Of a stretch of 64,000 nt of DNA, positions 39,047 to 47,615 are shown piece by piece. Position numbers and translations under genes: made by a program. Under the pieces are notes generated by a model that did no database searches, was not told where the DNA came from, and saw only the letters and a list, made by a program, of their open reading frames with translations. Within the stretch, counting starts at the first letter, position 1. Each line of letters starts with the position of its first letter. Source of the stretch: Flavobacterium sp. RSP15. GTDB lineage: Bacteria > Bacteroidota > Bacteroidia > Flavobacteriales > Flavobacteriaceae. The DNA lies in the NCBI RefSeq assembly GCF_003968755.1, contig NZ_RYDL01000010.1:1-64000 (forward strand), in the 5' to 3' direction.

Positions 39047-39715
39047 ATGGAAAATCATATTGTAAAAATAATTTCAGTGGAACCAGTAACGCATGATGTA
39101 AAGCGATTTACAATCCAAAAGCCAGAAGGTTTCAAATTCATACCTGGACAGGCAACCGAAGTGTCCGTAAATACTCCTACTCTTAAACATGAAAAGCGAC
39201 CTTTTACTTTTACAAGTTTAAATGATAATAGGCACCTTGAATTTACAATCAAAATTTATGATAACCACAACGGAGTTACAAAAGAATTAGGAAAATTAAA
39301 GCTCGGTGACGAACTTATCATCCGTGATGTTTGGGGAGCAATTGAATATAAAGGCCAAGGAGTATTCATTGCTGGTGGTGCAGGTGTTACACCATTCATT
39401 GCAATTCTGCGGCAGTTACAGGCGGATGACAAAATTGCAAACAACAAACTAATTTTTACCAATAAAACCGAAAAAGATATAATTCTAAAAAAAGAATTTA
39501 ATGAAATGCTCGGCAAGAATTTCATCAACACGCTCACTGATGAAAAAAAAGAGGGGTACGAAAATGGTAGGATTGACTATACTTTTCTAAAAGAAAAAAT
39601 AGACAACTTTAAACAGCATTTCTATGTTTGTGGTCCACCACAATTTGTAACGGCCATTTCAGAAGCACTCACACAATTAGGAGCGAAAACTGATACAGTA
39701 GTTTTTGAGAAATAA
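39047..39715 (+). CDS. FNR-type flavin oxidoreductase
   Basis: A 222-aa ferredoxin-NADP reductase-like protein with an FAD-binding barrel (RPFTFTS near residue 48; IPGQATEVSV near 29) and an NAD(P)-binding half (IAGGAGVTPFIAILRQ near 107; YVCGPPQFV near 193). There is no iron-sulfur domain, so it must pass electrons to a separate acceptor. Probably cytoplasmic. Position after PRC-barrel and small basic genes suggests a stress-inducible unit; the electron partner is unknown. Confidence 0.88.
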   Translation: MENHIVKIISVEPVTHDVKRFTIQKPEGFKFIPGQATEVSVNTPTLKHEKRPFTFTSLNDNRHLEFTIKIYDNHNGVTKELGKLKLGDELIIRDVWGAIEYKGQGVFIAGGAGVTPFIAILRQLQADDKIANNKLIFTNKTEKDIILKKEFNEMLGKNFINTLTDEKKEGYENGRIDYTFLKEKIDNFKQHFYVCGPPQFVTAISEALTQLGAKTDTVVFEK

Positions 39716-39893
39716 CCGGTGAGATTTGTTAAAATTGCTTTAATGATTTGATTGCTTTTTTCTCGAATTTAGAATTATAAAAAAAATCTTTAAATTTATA
39801 TTGTGCTTGTTACAAACGCATCCGATAGCAATAAATTATGAAAAAAACATAAAAACGATAATAACTAAAAACATATTTCGTCTCCCACTGGAT

Positions 39894-39938
39894 ATTCCGG
39901 GGCAAACTGAACACCCTATTCCGGTTCAAATTGGACAG
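39894..39938. mobile_element. Possible IS21-type end remnant
   Basis: Two adjacent imperfect copies, ATTCCGGGGCAAACTGAACA (39894) and ATTCCGGTTCAAATTGGACA (39918), resemble the multiple transposase-binding repeats at IS21-family ends. The word TCCCACTGGA just before it also occurs at the left edge of the IS3 relic near 41192. No transposase reading frame is left. Confidence 0.35.
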
Positions 39939-40018
39939 TTTTGATGATGATTTTTAGTCCTACTTTGTGATCAAATCAAAAAGATAATTAATAGCCTAAT
40001 CAAAGCCATAGATAGAGT

Positions 40019-40224
40019 ATGTGAACAAATAACAAGAGATTGTGTATCTACCCGAAAGACATACAACGCATAACAGGAAAGAGTTATCGTCAAAGCATAA
40101 TACTACTGCAAAAAATGATAATTAAGTCAAACAAACTAGAAGATGAGTTTGTGTCTATTGAAGAATTTTGCTAATTTATGAGCCTAAAACTTAAACAAGT
40201 TGAACCTTTAATAATTGGATCGAA
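40019..40224 (+). pseudogene. Dead copy of the 67-aa gene
   Basis: Aligns base for base with 27015-27218 and the ~25 bases before it, but codon 2 is TGA and a later Gln codon is TAA (after EEFC). Conserved parts include IYPKDIQRITGKSYRQSI. It is clearly non-functional as one protein. Confidence 0.75.
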
Positions 40225-40448
40225 TTTATGTTTTAGGCGACTAAATTTTGAACCGTTTCCAGTTCAATAATAGTACTCAACTAGTTCAAACTTTAAACAA
40301 TGAAAGACCTTTTTTACTTTGATAAACCTTTAATTATCACTATCTTTACAGCGATAAGATTACATGATTTTTTACCTATAAATCGTAGGAGTAAAATCGA
40401 GACCCTTGTTTTAAAATAGTTTGCGAGACATCGTAAACACTGACATAA

Positions 40449-40478
40449 GGAGAGAGAGACAAATCCCTCTTTCTCCGC
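40449..40478. other. tRNA-3'-end-like stem, possible attachment scar
   Basis: GGAGAGAGAG pairs with CCTCTTTCTCC across a short loop, and AATCCCTCTTTCTCCGC looks like the T-arm/acceptor end of a serine tRNA. There is no complete tRNA around it. Such 3' fragments are what integrating elements leave at att sites. Evidence is suggestive only. Confidence 0.25.
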
Positions 40479-40572
40479 TAGAAAATCACCCTATTTCTTA
40501 TAAATAAAGGCGTTAGGGTTTTTTATTTTAACTATTAGCCCACATTTAGCCCACAATCAAATTAAAACTTGC

Positions 40573-40818
40573 TTACAATTTAGTATAACCTTCTTTTCTT
40601 GCTTTTAGCCTGTAAATTATATCAACCACCACAATATGCCATTGAAATTTCCGACTGTAACGCTTTCTTAATAAATATTTCCCTTCCGGAATACAAGAAA
40701 CCCTTTTCTCGTTAGTTGCCCAAGGTAATTCAATTGTAAAACAGATGAATTTGCCCTCACATTCGAGTTTTCCGTTTGTTCCATCGGGGAAATAAGTTCT
40801 AAATAGTACTAAAACCAT
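40573..40818 (-). pseudogene. Internally deleted DUF5675 gene copy
   Basis: 81 codons. The first ~60 residues match the DUF5675 protein at 25225-25947 (RTYFPDGTNGKLECEGKF, FTIELPWATNEKR, CIPEGKYLLRKRYSRKFQWH). After FQWH it jumps to a tail, DIIYRLKARKEGYTKL, that resembles the very end of the full protein (INRLKKDNQYLRRDGIK). An internal deletion of about 150 codons explains this. Without the central part, function is unlikely. Confidence 0.7.
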
Positions 40819-40819
40819 C

Positions 40820-41205
40820 CTACAATCCGCTTACTTGAACCAATGATAATGGATTGTATGAACCATTTTTTAAAGGATACATTCTACCATTTACCTCTTG
40901 ATAATACTCAACTCCAAGAGCCAAAAACAATGGACTTACGCTGTTTGGAGTTACCGGATTCAAATGGTTGATGGCGACCATTGGAGTCATATCCCATGGA
41001 AGAATGGCAGTTTCTGAACTGGCAACAACGAAAGTTTCTGCTTCAAAATTAATTTCAGCCCCAGCTGAAATAATTTTAAAATGAGTAGTTCCACTTGGAG
41101 CCGCAATCATATTCGCTGGGATAAATGAAGCCAAATCAACAGTAATTTCACCTGTAACTCGATCAATTGCTCCCACAAACTGGTTCCCAATTTCCCACTG
41201 GACTT
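40820..41205 (-). pseudogene. Truncated copy of the 251-aa gene
   Basis: The C-terminal ~120 residues of the 25949-26704 protein are preserved (FIPANMIAAPSGTTHFKI, ETFVVASSETAILPWD, YYQEVNGRMYPLKNGSYN). Near 41177-41205 the match (GKLGTSL) switches frame and then ends where IS3-like sequence begins. The first half of the gene is gone. Gene order with the neighbouring DUF5675 relic is the same as in the intact cassette. Confidence 0.75.
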
Positions 41206-41256
41206 ACTAATTTTACCCGCATAAAAAGTTAAGAATAAAAACCTTAATTTTAAATT

Positions 41257-42040
41257 ATGAAAAAGAATCGAAAAATTTATGACCGCGTTTTCAAAGAGAA
41301 AGCAGTTCAATAGAGTTATAAGAGAGTCAATATCTCAGAACTATCCAAAGAATTAGGTATTTCTGCTCCACAATTGTATAAATGGCGAAAAGAGTATGAA
41401 GAATTCGGACAAGGAAGTTTTCCAGGTAAAGGCAATTTAAAGCAAACGACCGAACAGGAACGGATTTCCGAGCTTGAGAGAAAACTCAAAGATGCAAAAT
41501 TAGAACGGGATATATTAAAAGAAGCGATAGGTATCTTTTCCAAAAACGGTCGATGATTTATACTTTCATCAAAAACAATGAAAAGATATTTCCGATTGAA
41601 AAGATGTGCAAAGTATTGCAGGTAGGTCAAAGAAGTTATTACCATTGGAAAAGCCAGTCAGTTTCGGACAGAAAACAAAGAGCTGAGCTTGTTAAAGAAA
41701 AAATAACTTCATTTATTTTGATTTAAAACAAAGATATGGAAGCCCAAGAATGACGGCAGAGTTGGCTTCTTTAGGTAATAAAACATCAAGAGTCACGGTT
41801 GCTAAATATATGAATCAACTGGGTTTAAAAAGTAAATTAAGCAAGAAATTCACAGTTACAACAAATTATAAGCATAAGTATTTAATTGTCCCCAATGTTT
41901 TAAACAGAGAGTTTTCGGTTACAGAACCTTCAAAAGCGTAGGTATCGGATATCAAATATATTCGAATAAAAGAAGGTTTTTTGTTTTTAACAAATGTTTT
42001 AGACCTCTTTGATAGAAAAATTATAGGCTAGGCATTGGCA
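41257..42040 (+). mobile_element. IS3-family element relic (orfA and orfB, dead)
   Basis: OrfA (41257-41556) begins MKNRKIY-like and encodes the helix-turn-helix and leucine-zipper part (LSKELGISAPQLYKWRKEYE, ISELERKLKDAKLERDILKE) but has a TAG at 41311-41313. OrfB starts at 41553, overlapping orfA by 4 bases (EKMCKVLQVGQRSYYHWK), shifts frame near 41715-41725 (FDLKQRYGSPRMTAELASLG), has a TAG at 41939 and another stop near 42029. The first catalytic Asp region (SDIKYIRIKEG) is visible, but the rest of the DDE domain is missing: the sequence passes straight into GH92 coding DNA near 42040. It is an old, immobile remnant. Confidence 0.85.
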
Positions 42041-42042
42041 CC

Positions 42043-42912
42043 TATATGGATTTAGGTTTTATACCTGATGAAAAAAGTGGCACTTCAGTTTCAAACACAT
42101 TAGAATATGCCTATGATGATTGGTGTATAGCTCAATTAGCAAAAAAATTAGATCGACAGGAGATTTATGAAGAGTTTATAAAAAGATCTTCAAATTGGAA
42201 AAACAATTTTAATCCAACAACAGGATTTATGCAACCCAAATTAGCAAACGGTACTTTCAAAAGTAATTTTGATGCTATGACAACGCACGGCCAAGGATTC
42301 ATTGAAGGAAATAGTTGGAATTACAGTTTTTTTGTTCCACATAATCCAACTGAATTGATTGCCAAAATGGGTGGTAAATCCGCATTTTCAGATCGTTTAG
42401 ATACTTTATTTTCCATGCATTTACCTGATTCATTTTTCGCTGAAACAGAAGACATTACGAGAGAAGGAATAATTGGTGGTTATGTTCACGGAAATGAGCC
42501 TGCTCACCACGTAGCCTATTTTTACAATTGGACAAATGAACCTTGGAAAACACAATATCAGGTTAGAAAAATAATGAAAATGCAATACAAACCAACACCT
42601 GATGGTTTGGGAGGAAATGATGATTGCGGACAAATGAGTGCTTGGTATATCTTCTCTTCATTAGGGTTTTATCCGGTTGCTCCAGGTTCAACTGAATATG
42701 CTATTGGATCCCCTTTGGTAAACAATGCGGTATTGACATTAGAAAATGGTAAAATGTTTATCATAGAGGTGTTAAATCAAAAAGACAAAAATGTTTATGT
42801 TCAAAAAATAGTACTAAATGGCAAGCCCTTACCAACTTTGTTTATAAACCACAATGATATTACTGCTGGAGGCAAATTGACTTTTTATATGGGATCTAAA
42901 CCTAAAAAATAA
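42043..42912 (+). pseudogene. GH92 alpha-mannosidase, N-terminally truncated
   Basis: About 290 C-terminal residues of a GH92 exo-alpha-mannosidase, normally around 750 aa. Conserved parts are SNTLEYAYDDWCIAQLAKK, MTTHGQGFIEGNSWNYSFFV, HGNEPAHHVAYFYNW and LGGNDDCGQMSAWYIFSSLG followed by FYPVAPGS. The first ATG in frame is 42046, but homology starts at the IS3 junction, so the front ~460 residues with the signal peptide were lost in the rearrangement. It is not expected to be exported or active. Confidence 0.85.
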
Positions 42913-42997
42913 ATCAAAAATTTACATCCCCATTAAAAAGATTAATTTTCTGGTATTTTTCACAGATACAATTGTGTAGCATTGTTTTTAAGTATAT

Positions 42998-43092
42998 TAA
43001 ACTCGTTAGGTGTAATTAGTTTTTGATGATAATTTTTCGTCAGTTCGAGTGATTTTCGCCCCAAGTCTCGGGAAAAAAATCGTATCGAGAAC
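42998..43092. repeat. Dispersed intergenic repeat, copy 1
   Basis: Begins AACTCGTTAGGTGTAATTA, then CAGTTCGAGTGATTTTCG, and ends CGTATCGAGAAC. The same three blocks in the same order occur at 47392-47474. Such TCGAG-containing REP-type elements are common between flavobacterial genes. Confidence 0.65.
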
Positions 43093-43128
43093 AAGAAAAA
43101 TTTAATTAAAACGGTTCTTGAGACACGT

Positions 43129-43160
43129 CACTTCGAGTGAGAAGCGTATCGAGAAGTTTG
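43129..43160. repeat. REP-like unit
   Basis: Contains CACTTCGAGTGAGAAGCG followed by TATCGAGAA, the same core words as the neighbouring dispersed repeat but with a shorter middle. Confidence 0.55.
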
Positions 43161-43576
43161 TTCCGTTTTACTACTTAAAAACACGCAAACTGATATTTTA
43201 ATCATTGCATCCAACGGATTATATTAAGATCCTGAACATACAGATGGGGATTTTAAAAAGAAAAAAATTAAGAAAAAAATTCATCAATATCTATCTCTTT
43301 TTTATGATATGAATGGGTTCTTTTAAAGAGTTCAACTTAGTGGTGAGGATATAGACTTCGAGTCATTACAACAAAAACTGGACAACTGTTTAATAAACGC
43401 TTAGCAACACATTAATCGAGAACCCAAACGGCCTAATATCCTCTGCAATTGCTAAAAAACCAACAAAATCTAAAACCTAATCCGAAAAATAACATTCTCT
43501 TAAAGGATTTGTATCCTTTTTTGGTTACCCTTGTACCGTTCGATACAACTAAAACCTCAATATATAAACTTCATCT

Positions 43577-45496
43577 ATGAGTCGTATAATAATATATTTA
43601 TCCTTTCTGCTTTGTCTTTACTCTACTGTTTCAAAAGGGCAGGCTCCACCCGAGGAATTAAAAATTGCTTTTCTGGCAGATGTTCATTTTCAGGATATAT
43701 ATGGAACCTTACAAGACAGCGATTATAAAGGAATCACCAATCCTAAGAACGGAAAGCATACTTTATTAAGAACGATGGAATCGCAGTTACATTCGACTCG
43801 GATTTTTAATGAAAACTATTTTGCGTTTTCCGCAGCCCTAGATGATATTGTACAAAGAGGAATAAAAATCGTGGCGCTTCCGGGTGATTATAGTGATGAC
43901 GGACAACCACTTCACATTCGGGGTTTAAGGCAGATCCTTACTGATTATACTAAAAAATATGGGATCCAATTCTTTATCACCACAGGCAATCATGATCCTG
44001 CCGGACCTTTTGCTCAGGAATCTGGAAAAAATGATTTTTTGGGCAATCAAGGAAAACGCCAGCCTATTTTTAGTAAAAAAGGATTATATAAACCCAATAG
44101 CAATGATGAAAATACGGTAGTAATAACCCAAGATATTGCCAAAATGGGATATCTCGGTATTACAACTGAACTGAAAGATTTTGGTTTTTCCCCAAAAGAA
44201 AGCGATTTATTCTGGACCACTCCTTTCTGCAATTATTCATTAGACAATTATACTTATAAAAAAGCAACAGAAGCCTCTTCTTTGACTAATAGAACCTATT
44301 CCGTAACGCCGGGATATTCCGTGCCTGATGTGAGCTATGTCGTAGAACCCGTTCCGGGACTTTGGTTACTGGCTATTGATGGTAATATTTATATTCCAAA
44401 AAAAGAGGCTTCTGAAAACTCAAAGGACTCCAAAGAGTATTCTGATGCAGATTTAGGCTACAATAAGGTGCTTTCTCATAAAAAACACCTGATAAAATGG
44501 ATTGAAAAAATAAACGTAGAGGCTAAAAAGAGAGGGAAAACCCTAATCGCATTCAGCCACTTTCCAATGGTAGAATTTAATGATGATGCGTCCACTGAAA
44601 TTGAAAAATTAATGGGCAAAGGAAAATGGCAATTAGACCGTGTTCCGGAGGAAGAAGTCGCAGAAACCTTTGCTGATGCTGGATTGAGAATCCATTTTGG
44701 CGGACACATGCACATCAACGACACAGGTGTTCGAAAAACTAAAAAAGGAAATACGCTGGTAAACATTCAAACTCCTTCTTTGGCAGCCTACATTCCTGCC
44801 TACAAACTGCTCACTGTCAAAGAAAATGAAATCATGGAAATTGAAACGATACCAATCACTGAAGTGCCCCGATTCAATGAACTTTTTGATCTTTATAAAA
44901 TAGAATATGAATTTTTGAAAAGCCAAAATACCGCAGACCTCTGGAATAAGGACATTTTAGAAACAAAAAACTATCTCGATTTTACCGATTTCCATCTGAA
45001 AGAATTGGTCAGATTACGCTTTTTACCAGACGATTGGCCGGAAGAATTTAAAAATTTTATTTTAGAAGTTTCCGCTGAAGAATTGCTCCTACTCGCCAAT
45101 ATAGAATCTACAGCAGATTATAATACCATTATAAACCGCAAGAGCAATTTTAAGGAAGCTTGGAAAAAAGCAGAAAACAAACTAAAGCAACAATTAAAAG
45201 AGAATCAGTTCAATCAAAGTGATTTTAAATGGTCTGGTTTAGAGCTGATCACCGACTTTTATCGCATTCGAAGTGCTGATGAATTGGCTATAGCCGAAAT
45301 TGGTAAAGAAAGAATAAAACAATATCAATTTATTATCGCTTCGTATCTTGACCATCAAAAGGGAAGAAAATTAAATCCTGAAAATCAAACAGCAAAAAAT
45401 ACAATTCTTTTTCTGACCATTCTGAATAAGTTCTTAAACGGAGCTCCTTCAGATCATTTTTTTGTTGATTTGAAATCGGGTGTTATTCAAAAATAA
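43577..45496 (+). CDS. Secreted calcineurin-like metallophosphatase
   Basis: A 639-aa protein with a signal peptide (ending SKGQ, residue 22). The five metallophosphoesterase blocks are present: AFLADVHFQD near residue 30, ALPGDYSDDG near 94, TTGNHDP near 126, FSHFPMVEF near 318 and FGGHMHIND near 369. A long C-terminal helical extension (~240 residues, from about 400) has no recognised domain and distinguishes it from simple phosphatases. Likely substrate: phosphoesters outside the inner membrane. It is convergent with the phosphodiesterase/alkaline phosphatase fusion, with a shared terminator in between. Confidence 0.87.
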   Translation: MSRIIIYLSFLLCLYSTVSKGQAPPEELKIAFLADVHFQDIYGTLQDSDYKGITNPKNGKHTLLRTMESQLHSTRIFNENYFAFSAALDDIVQRGIKIVALPGDYSDDGQPLHIRGLRQILTDYTKKYGIQFFITTGNHDPAGPFAQESGKNDFLGNQGKRQPIFSKKGLYKPNSNDENTVVITQDIAKMGYLGITTELKDFGFSPKESDLFWTTPFCNYSLDNYTYKKATEASSLTNRTYSVTPGYSVPDVSYVVEPVPGLWLLAIDGNIYIPKKEASENSKDSKEYSDADLGYNKVLSHKKHLIKWIEKINVEAKKRGKTLIAFSHFPMVEFNDDASTEIEKLMGKGKWQLDRVPEEEVAETFADAGLRIHFGGHMHINDTGVRKTKKGNTLVNIQTPSLAAYIPAYKLLTVKENEIMEIETIPITEVPRFNELFDLYKIEYEFLKSQNTADLWNKDILETKNYLDFTDFHLKELVRLRFLPDDWPEEFKNFILEVSAEELLLLANIESTADYNTIINRKSNFKEAWKKAENKLKQQLKENQFNQSDFKWSGLELITDFYRIRSADELAIAEIGKERIKQYQFIIASYLDHQKGRKLNPENQTAKNTILFLTILNKFLNGAPSDHFFVDLKSGVIQK

Positions 45497-45497
45497 A

Positions 45498-45528
45498 AAA
45501 AGAGATACCTTTTATTGATATCTCTTTT
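45498..45528. terminator. Bidirectional terminator
   Basis: Perfect 10-base arms AAAAGAGATA (45498-45507) and TATCTCTTTT (45519-45528) with an 11-base loop, starting just after the stop of the metallophosphatase and lying before the end of the convergent gene. The A- and T-runs give a U-tract in both directions. Confidence 0.8.
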
Positions 45529-45564
45529 CTCTTTAGATTTAATTTTTATGAGAATACAAACAAA

Positions 45565-47364
45565 TTATTTAAGCTCCAATACTTGTTTGATTTTATGAAA
45601 AACTTCATTATTTTCATATACACCAGAAAAAATATCCGATTGCGGTCCATAGCTAAATATCGGCACCATAATTCCAGTATGATCATCAGTTGTAAAATCG
45701 CCTTCAATCATTTTGTCTTTTAAATTTCCTTGCGGTAGTGTAAACCCCGATGTCTCATGATCTGCGGTGACAATAACCAAAGTGTTGCCGGTTTGATCCG
45801 CAAATTTTATAGCCTCGGTTATCGCTTTGTCAAAATCAATTCCTTCCGAAACAATTCCGGGTACATTATTCGCATGACCGTAGGAATCAATCTGAGCGCC
45901 TTCAACCATAAGAAAGAACGGTTTATTCTTGGCATTCAAAAATTCCAATCCGTTTTTTGTGGCTTCTGCCAATAAATTTCCACGTCCTTTTAAAACACTG
46001 GGAACCGTATTTTCAGAGAAAAAAAGACCAACTTGATTCTTATTACTATTGGCAACATCTGCAATGGAATTTAAAATTGAAAAATCAGTTTTAGAAAAAC
46101 CAGCAGCGAAATTTCGGCTTCCGCCACCCATAAAAAGTGAAATCTTACTATTTATAAGATCATTTGCGATGGCTGCTGTCATATCGCGCTCTTTTTGGTG
46201 CGAATAAAAAGACGCAGGGGTCGCTCCTGTAATATGATCCGTGGTGATTAAACCCGTACTAAAACCCTTTTTGCTAAGGACTTCCATAATGTTTTCAGTA
46301 GGAATCCCTAAGGAATCCACTCCAATTGCCCGATTGAAGGTTTTTTTACCAATAGCTAATGCGGTGCCTGCTGCAGCTGAATCGGTGGTAAAATCATCAG
46401 AAGATTGCGTTTTTATAAACCCTATCGATTTTAATTGCGTCAGTGTCAATTGGCCACCATTAGCCAAAACAGCACTAGAAATCTGAGCAAGTCCATTCCC
46501 GTCGCCTATAAGCAGAATTATATTTTGTATAGGACTGTTTTTCTTGTCAGACAAATAAGTAGGTGTGTAAACCGGCGAATCAATCGTATTGTAAAAAACT
46601 CTGCTGTCTAAGGAATTCAAATAGCGTGAACTCTCGTAAGGCATGTCGGTATTTATAAAATCGACTCCGAGATCCTTGAACGTTTTCCATGCGGTTTTAG
46701 AATCTGGACAACCCCAAAAACGGAATGGTTTTCCATAACTATGCGCCTTATTGATTGCTTCGGATACCTTTTTGTAATCTTCGGCAGTAAGACGTCCTTT
46801 TCCGTTCCAAGATGAAAATTCACTGAAACTTTTGCTGATTATCGCCACCTTTTCCCATTGTTCTTTTTCTGGAATACCAGCAAAACTTTGATAATCAAAT
46901 TGAATGTAATTAGGGTATTGTGTATATGTTTTTGCTTCTGGTCGGTTTCCAGATATCACAATGGAGAAATTTTTATTGTTTATTACATTAGGGTAATTTT
47001 CTAAAACAGCGATCAGTTTTTTTAACGTTGCAACAGACTCGGTTTTAATATCAATCAGTAATTGTATGGGTTGCTGATTTCCCATTTTTAGTGTCATTAC
47101 TTGTTGCAAAGGATCTAAATACAGCTTTTCAAGGGTACGTTCTTTTTTGATATCGGTCTCGGTATGGCTTACATACAAGTTGTTATCCTTCAAAAAAACA
47201 TCCGCTTCAATAGAATTCAAACCATTAGCATAAGCGCTCCAAAACGGAATATTTTGTTCATAATCATTATGAGAATGTATTTTATATTTTTGAATGTCTT
47301 GTGCCTGAATGAACTGCAAAGAAAACAGCAAGGCCAGAACTGAAATTTTAATAGATTGGGTCAT
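45565..47364 (-). CDS. Fusion: GDPD/PLC-like domain plus alkaline phosphatase
   Basis: A 599-aa secreted protein (signal peptide ending IQAQ, residue 22) with two enzymes in one chain. Residues ~25-250 look like a glycerophosphodiesterase/PLC-type barrel (YKIHSHNDYEQ with His30/His32, SIEADVFLKD with Glu53/Asp55, LLIDIKTES, GVDFINTDMP). Residues ~280-599 are a PhoA-type alkaline phosphatase: LLIGDGNGLAQ with Asp288, TTDSAAAGTALAIGK with the phosphorylated Ser329, ITGATPASFYSHQ, VEGAQIDSYGHANN and VTADHETSGF. Together they could cut a phosphodiester and then release phosphate from the monoester product. It lies 251 bases downstream of the SusD gene, with a hairpin between. Confidence 0.88.
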   Translation of the reverse strand: MTQSIKISVLALLFSLQFIQAQDIQKYKIHSHNDYEQNIPFWSAYANGLNSIEADVFLKDNNLYVSHTETDIKKERTLEKLYLDPLQQVMTLKMGNQQPIQLLIDIKTESVATLKKLIAVLENYPNVINNKNFSIVISGNRPEAKTYTQYPNYIQFDYQSFAGIPEKEQWEKVAIISKSFSEFSSWNGKGRLTAEDYKKVSEAINKAHSYGKPFRFWGCPDSKTAWKTFKDLGVDFINTDMPYESSRYLNSLDSRVFYNTIDSPVYTPTYLSDKKNSPIQNIILLIGDGNGLAQISSAVLANGGQLTLTQLKSIGFIKTQSSDDFTTDSAAAGTALAIGKKTFNRAIGVDSLGIPTENIMEVLSKKGFSTGLITTDHITGATPASFYSHQKERDMTAAIANDLINSKISLFMGGGSRNFAAGFSKTDFSILNSIADVANSNKNQVGLFFSENTVPSVLKGRGNLLAEATKNGLEFLNAKNKPFFLMVEGAQIDSYGHANNVPGIVSEGIDFDKAITEAIKFADQTGNTLVIVTADHETSGFTLPQGNLKDKMIEGDFTTDDHTGIMVPIFSYGPQSDIFSGVYENNEVFHKIKQVLELK

Positions 47365-47391
47365 AGTATAAATTGTAAAAAAAGAGTAGTG

Positions 47392-47474
47392 TTAACTCGT
47401 TGGGTTTAATTATTTAAAACATCAGTTCGAGTGTTTTTTGTCGAGTAAAACGGAACAAAAAATGTATCGAGAAC
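47392..47474. repeat. Dispersed intergenic repeat, copy 2
   Basis: Begins AACTCGTTGGGTTTAATTA, then TCAGTTCGAGTG, and ends GTATCGAGAAC: the same blocks as copy 1 at 42998-43092, with a different middle that contains TCGAGTAAAACGGAACAAAA. Confidence 0.65.
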
Positions 47475-47489
47475 CGTATTTAATTATGT

Positions 47490-47527
47490 AGACCTTTCGG
47501 CTGCTATTACAGTTCACCGAAAGGTCT
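47490..47527. terminator. Strong hairpin downstream of susCD
   Basis: Perfect 11-base arms AGACCTTTCGG (47490-47500) and CCGAAAGGTCT (47517-47527) with a 16-base loop. It lies 89 bases beyond the SusD stop, before the phosphodiesterase/phosphatase fusion gene. No long U-run follows on the minus strand, so it may attenuate rather than fully stop transcription. Confidence 0.55.
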
Positions 47528-47615
47528 TTAATAAAATTATATTTTATGACGTGATTCAGTAGCTTAGTTTAATTTTCTCCTTTAAAACCATGCTAAAACC
47601 ACTTTTTTGATCCAA

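Larger units (their letters stand above)
39716..40572. other. Non-coding scar with mobile-element debris
   Basis: Holds, in order, paired repeat words like an insertion-sequence end (39894-39938), a dead copy of the 67-aa gene (40019-40224), and a stem resembling a tRNA 3' end (40449-40478) followed by the doubled word TAGCCCACA near 40535-40554. No intact gene is present. Confidence 0.5.
42913..43576. other. Non-coding region with dispersed repeats
   Basis: Holds a repeat unit (42998-43092) shared with 47392-47474 and a second shorter REP-like unit at 43129-43160. Broken reading-frame pieces around 43230-43410 (for example DFKKKKIKKKIHQY) might be relic DNA, but I recognise no gene. Confidence 0.5.

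Noticed and set aside
40449..40478. Calling a complete tRNA-Ser
   Set aside because: Only a 3'-end-like stem is present; no D-arm or anticodon arm can be folded upstream.
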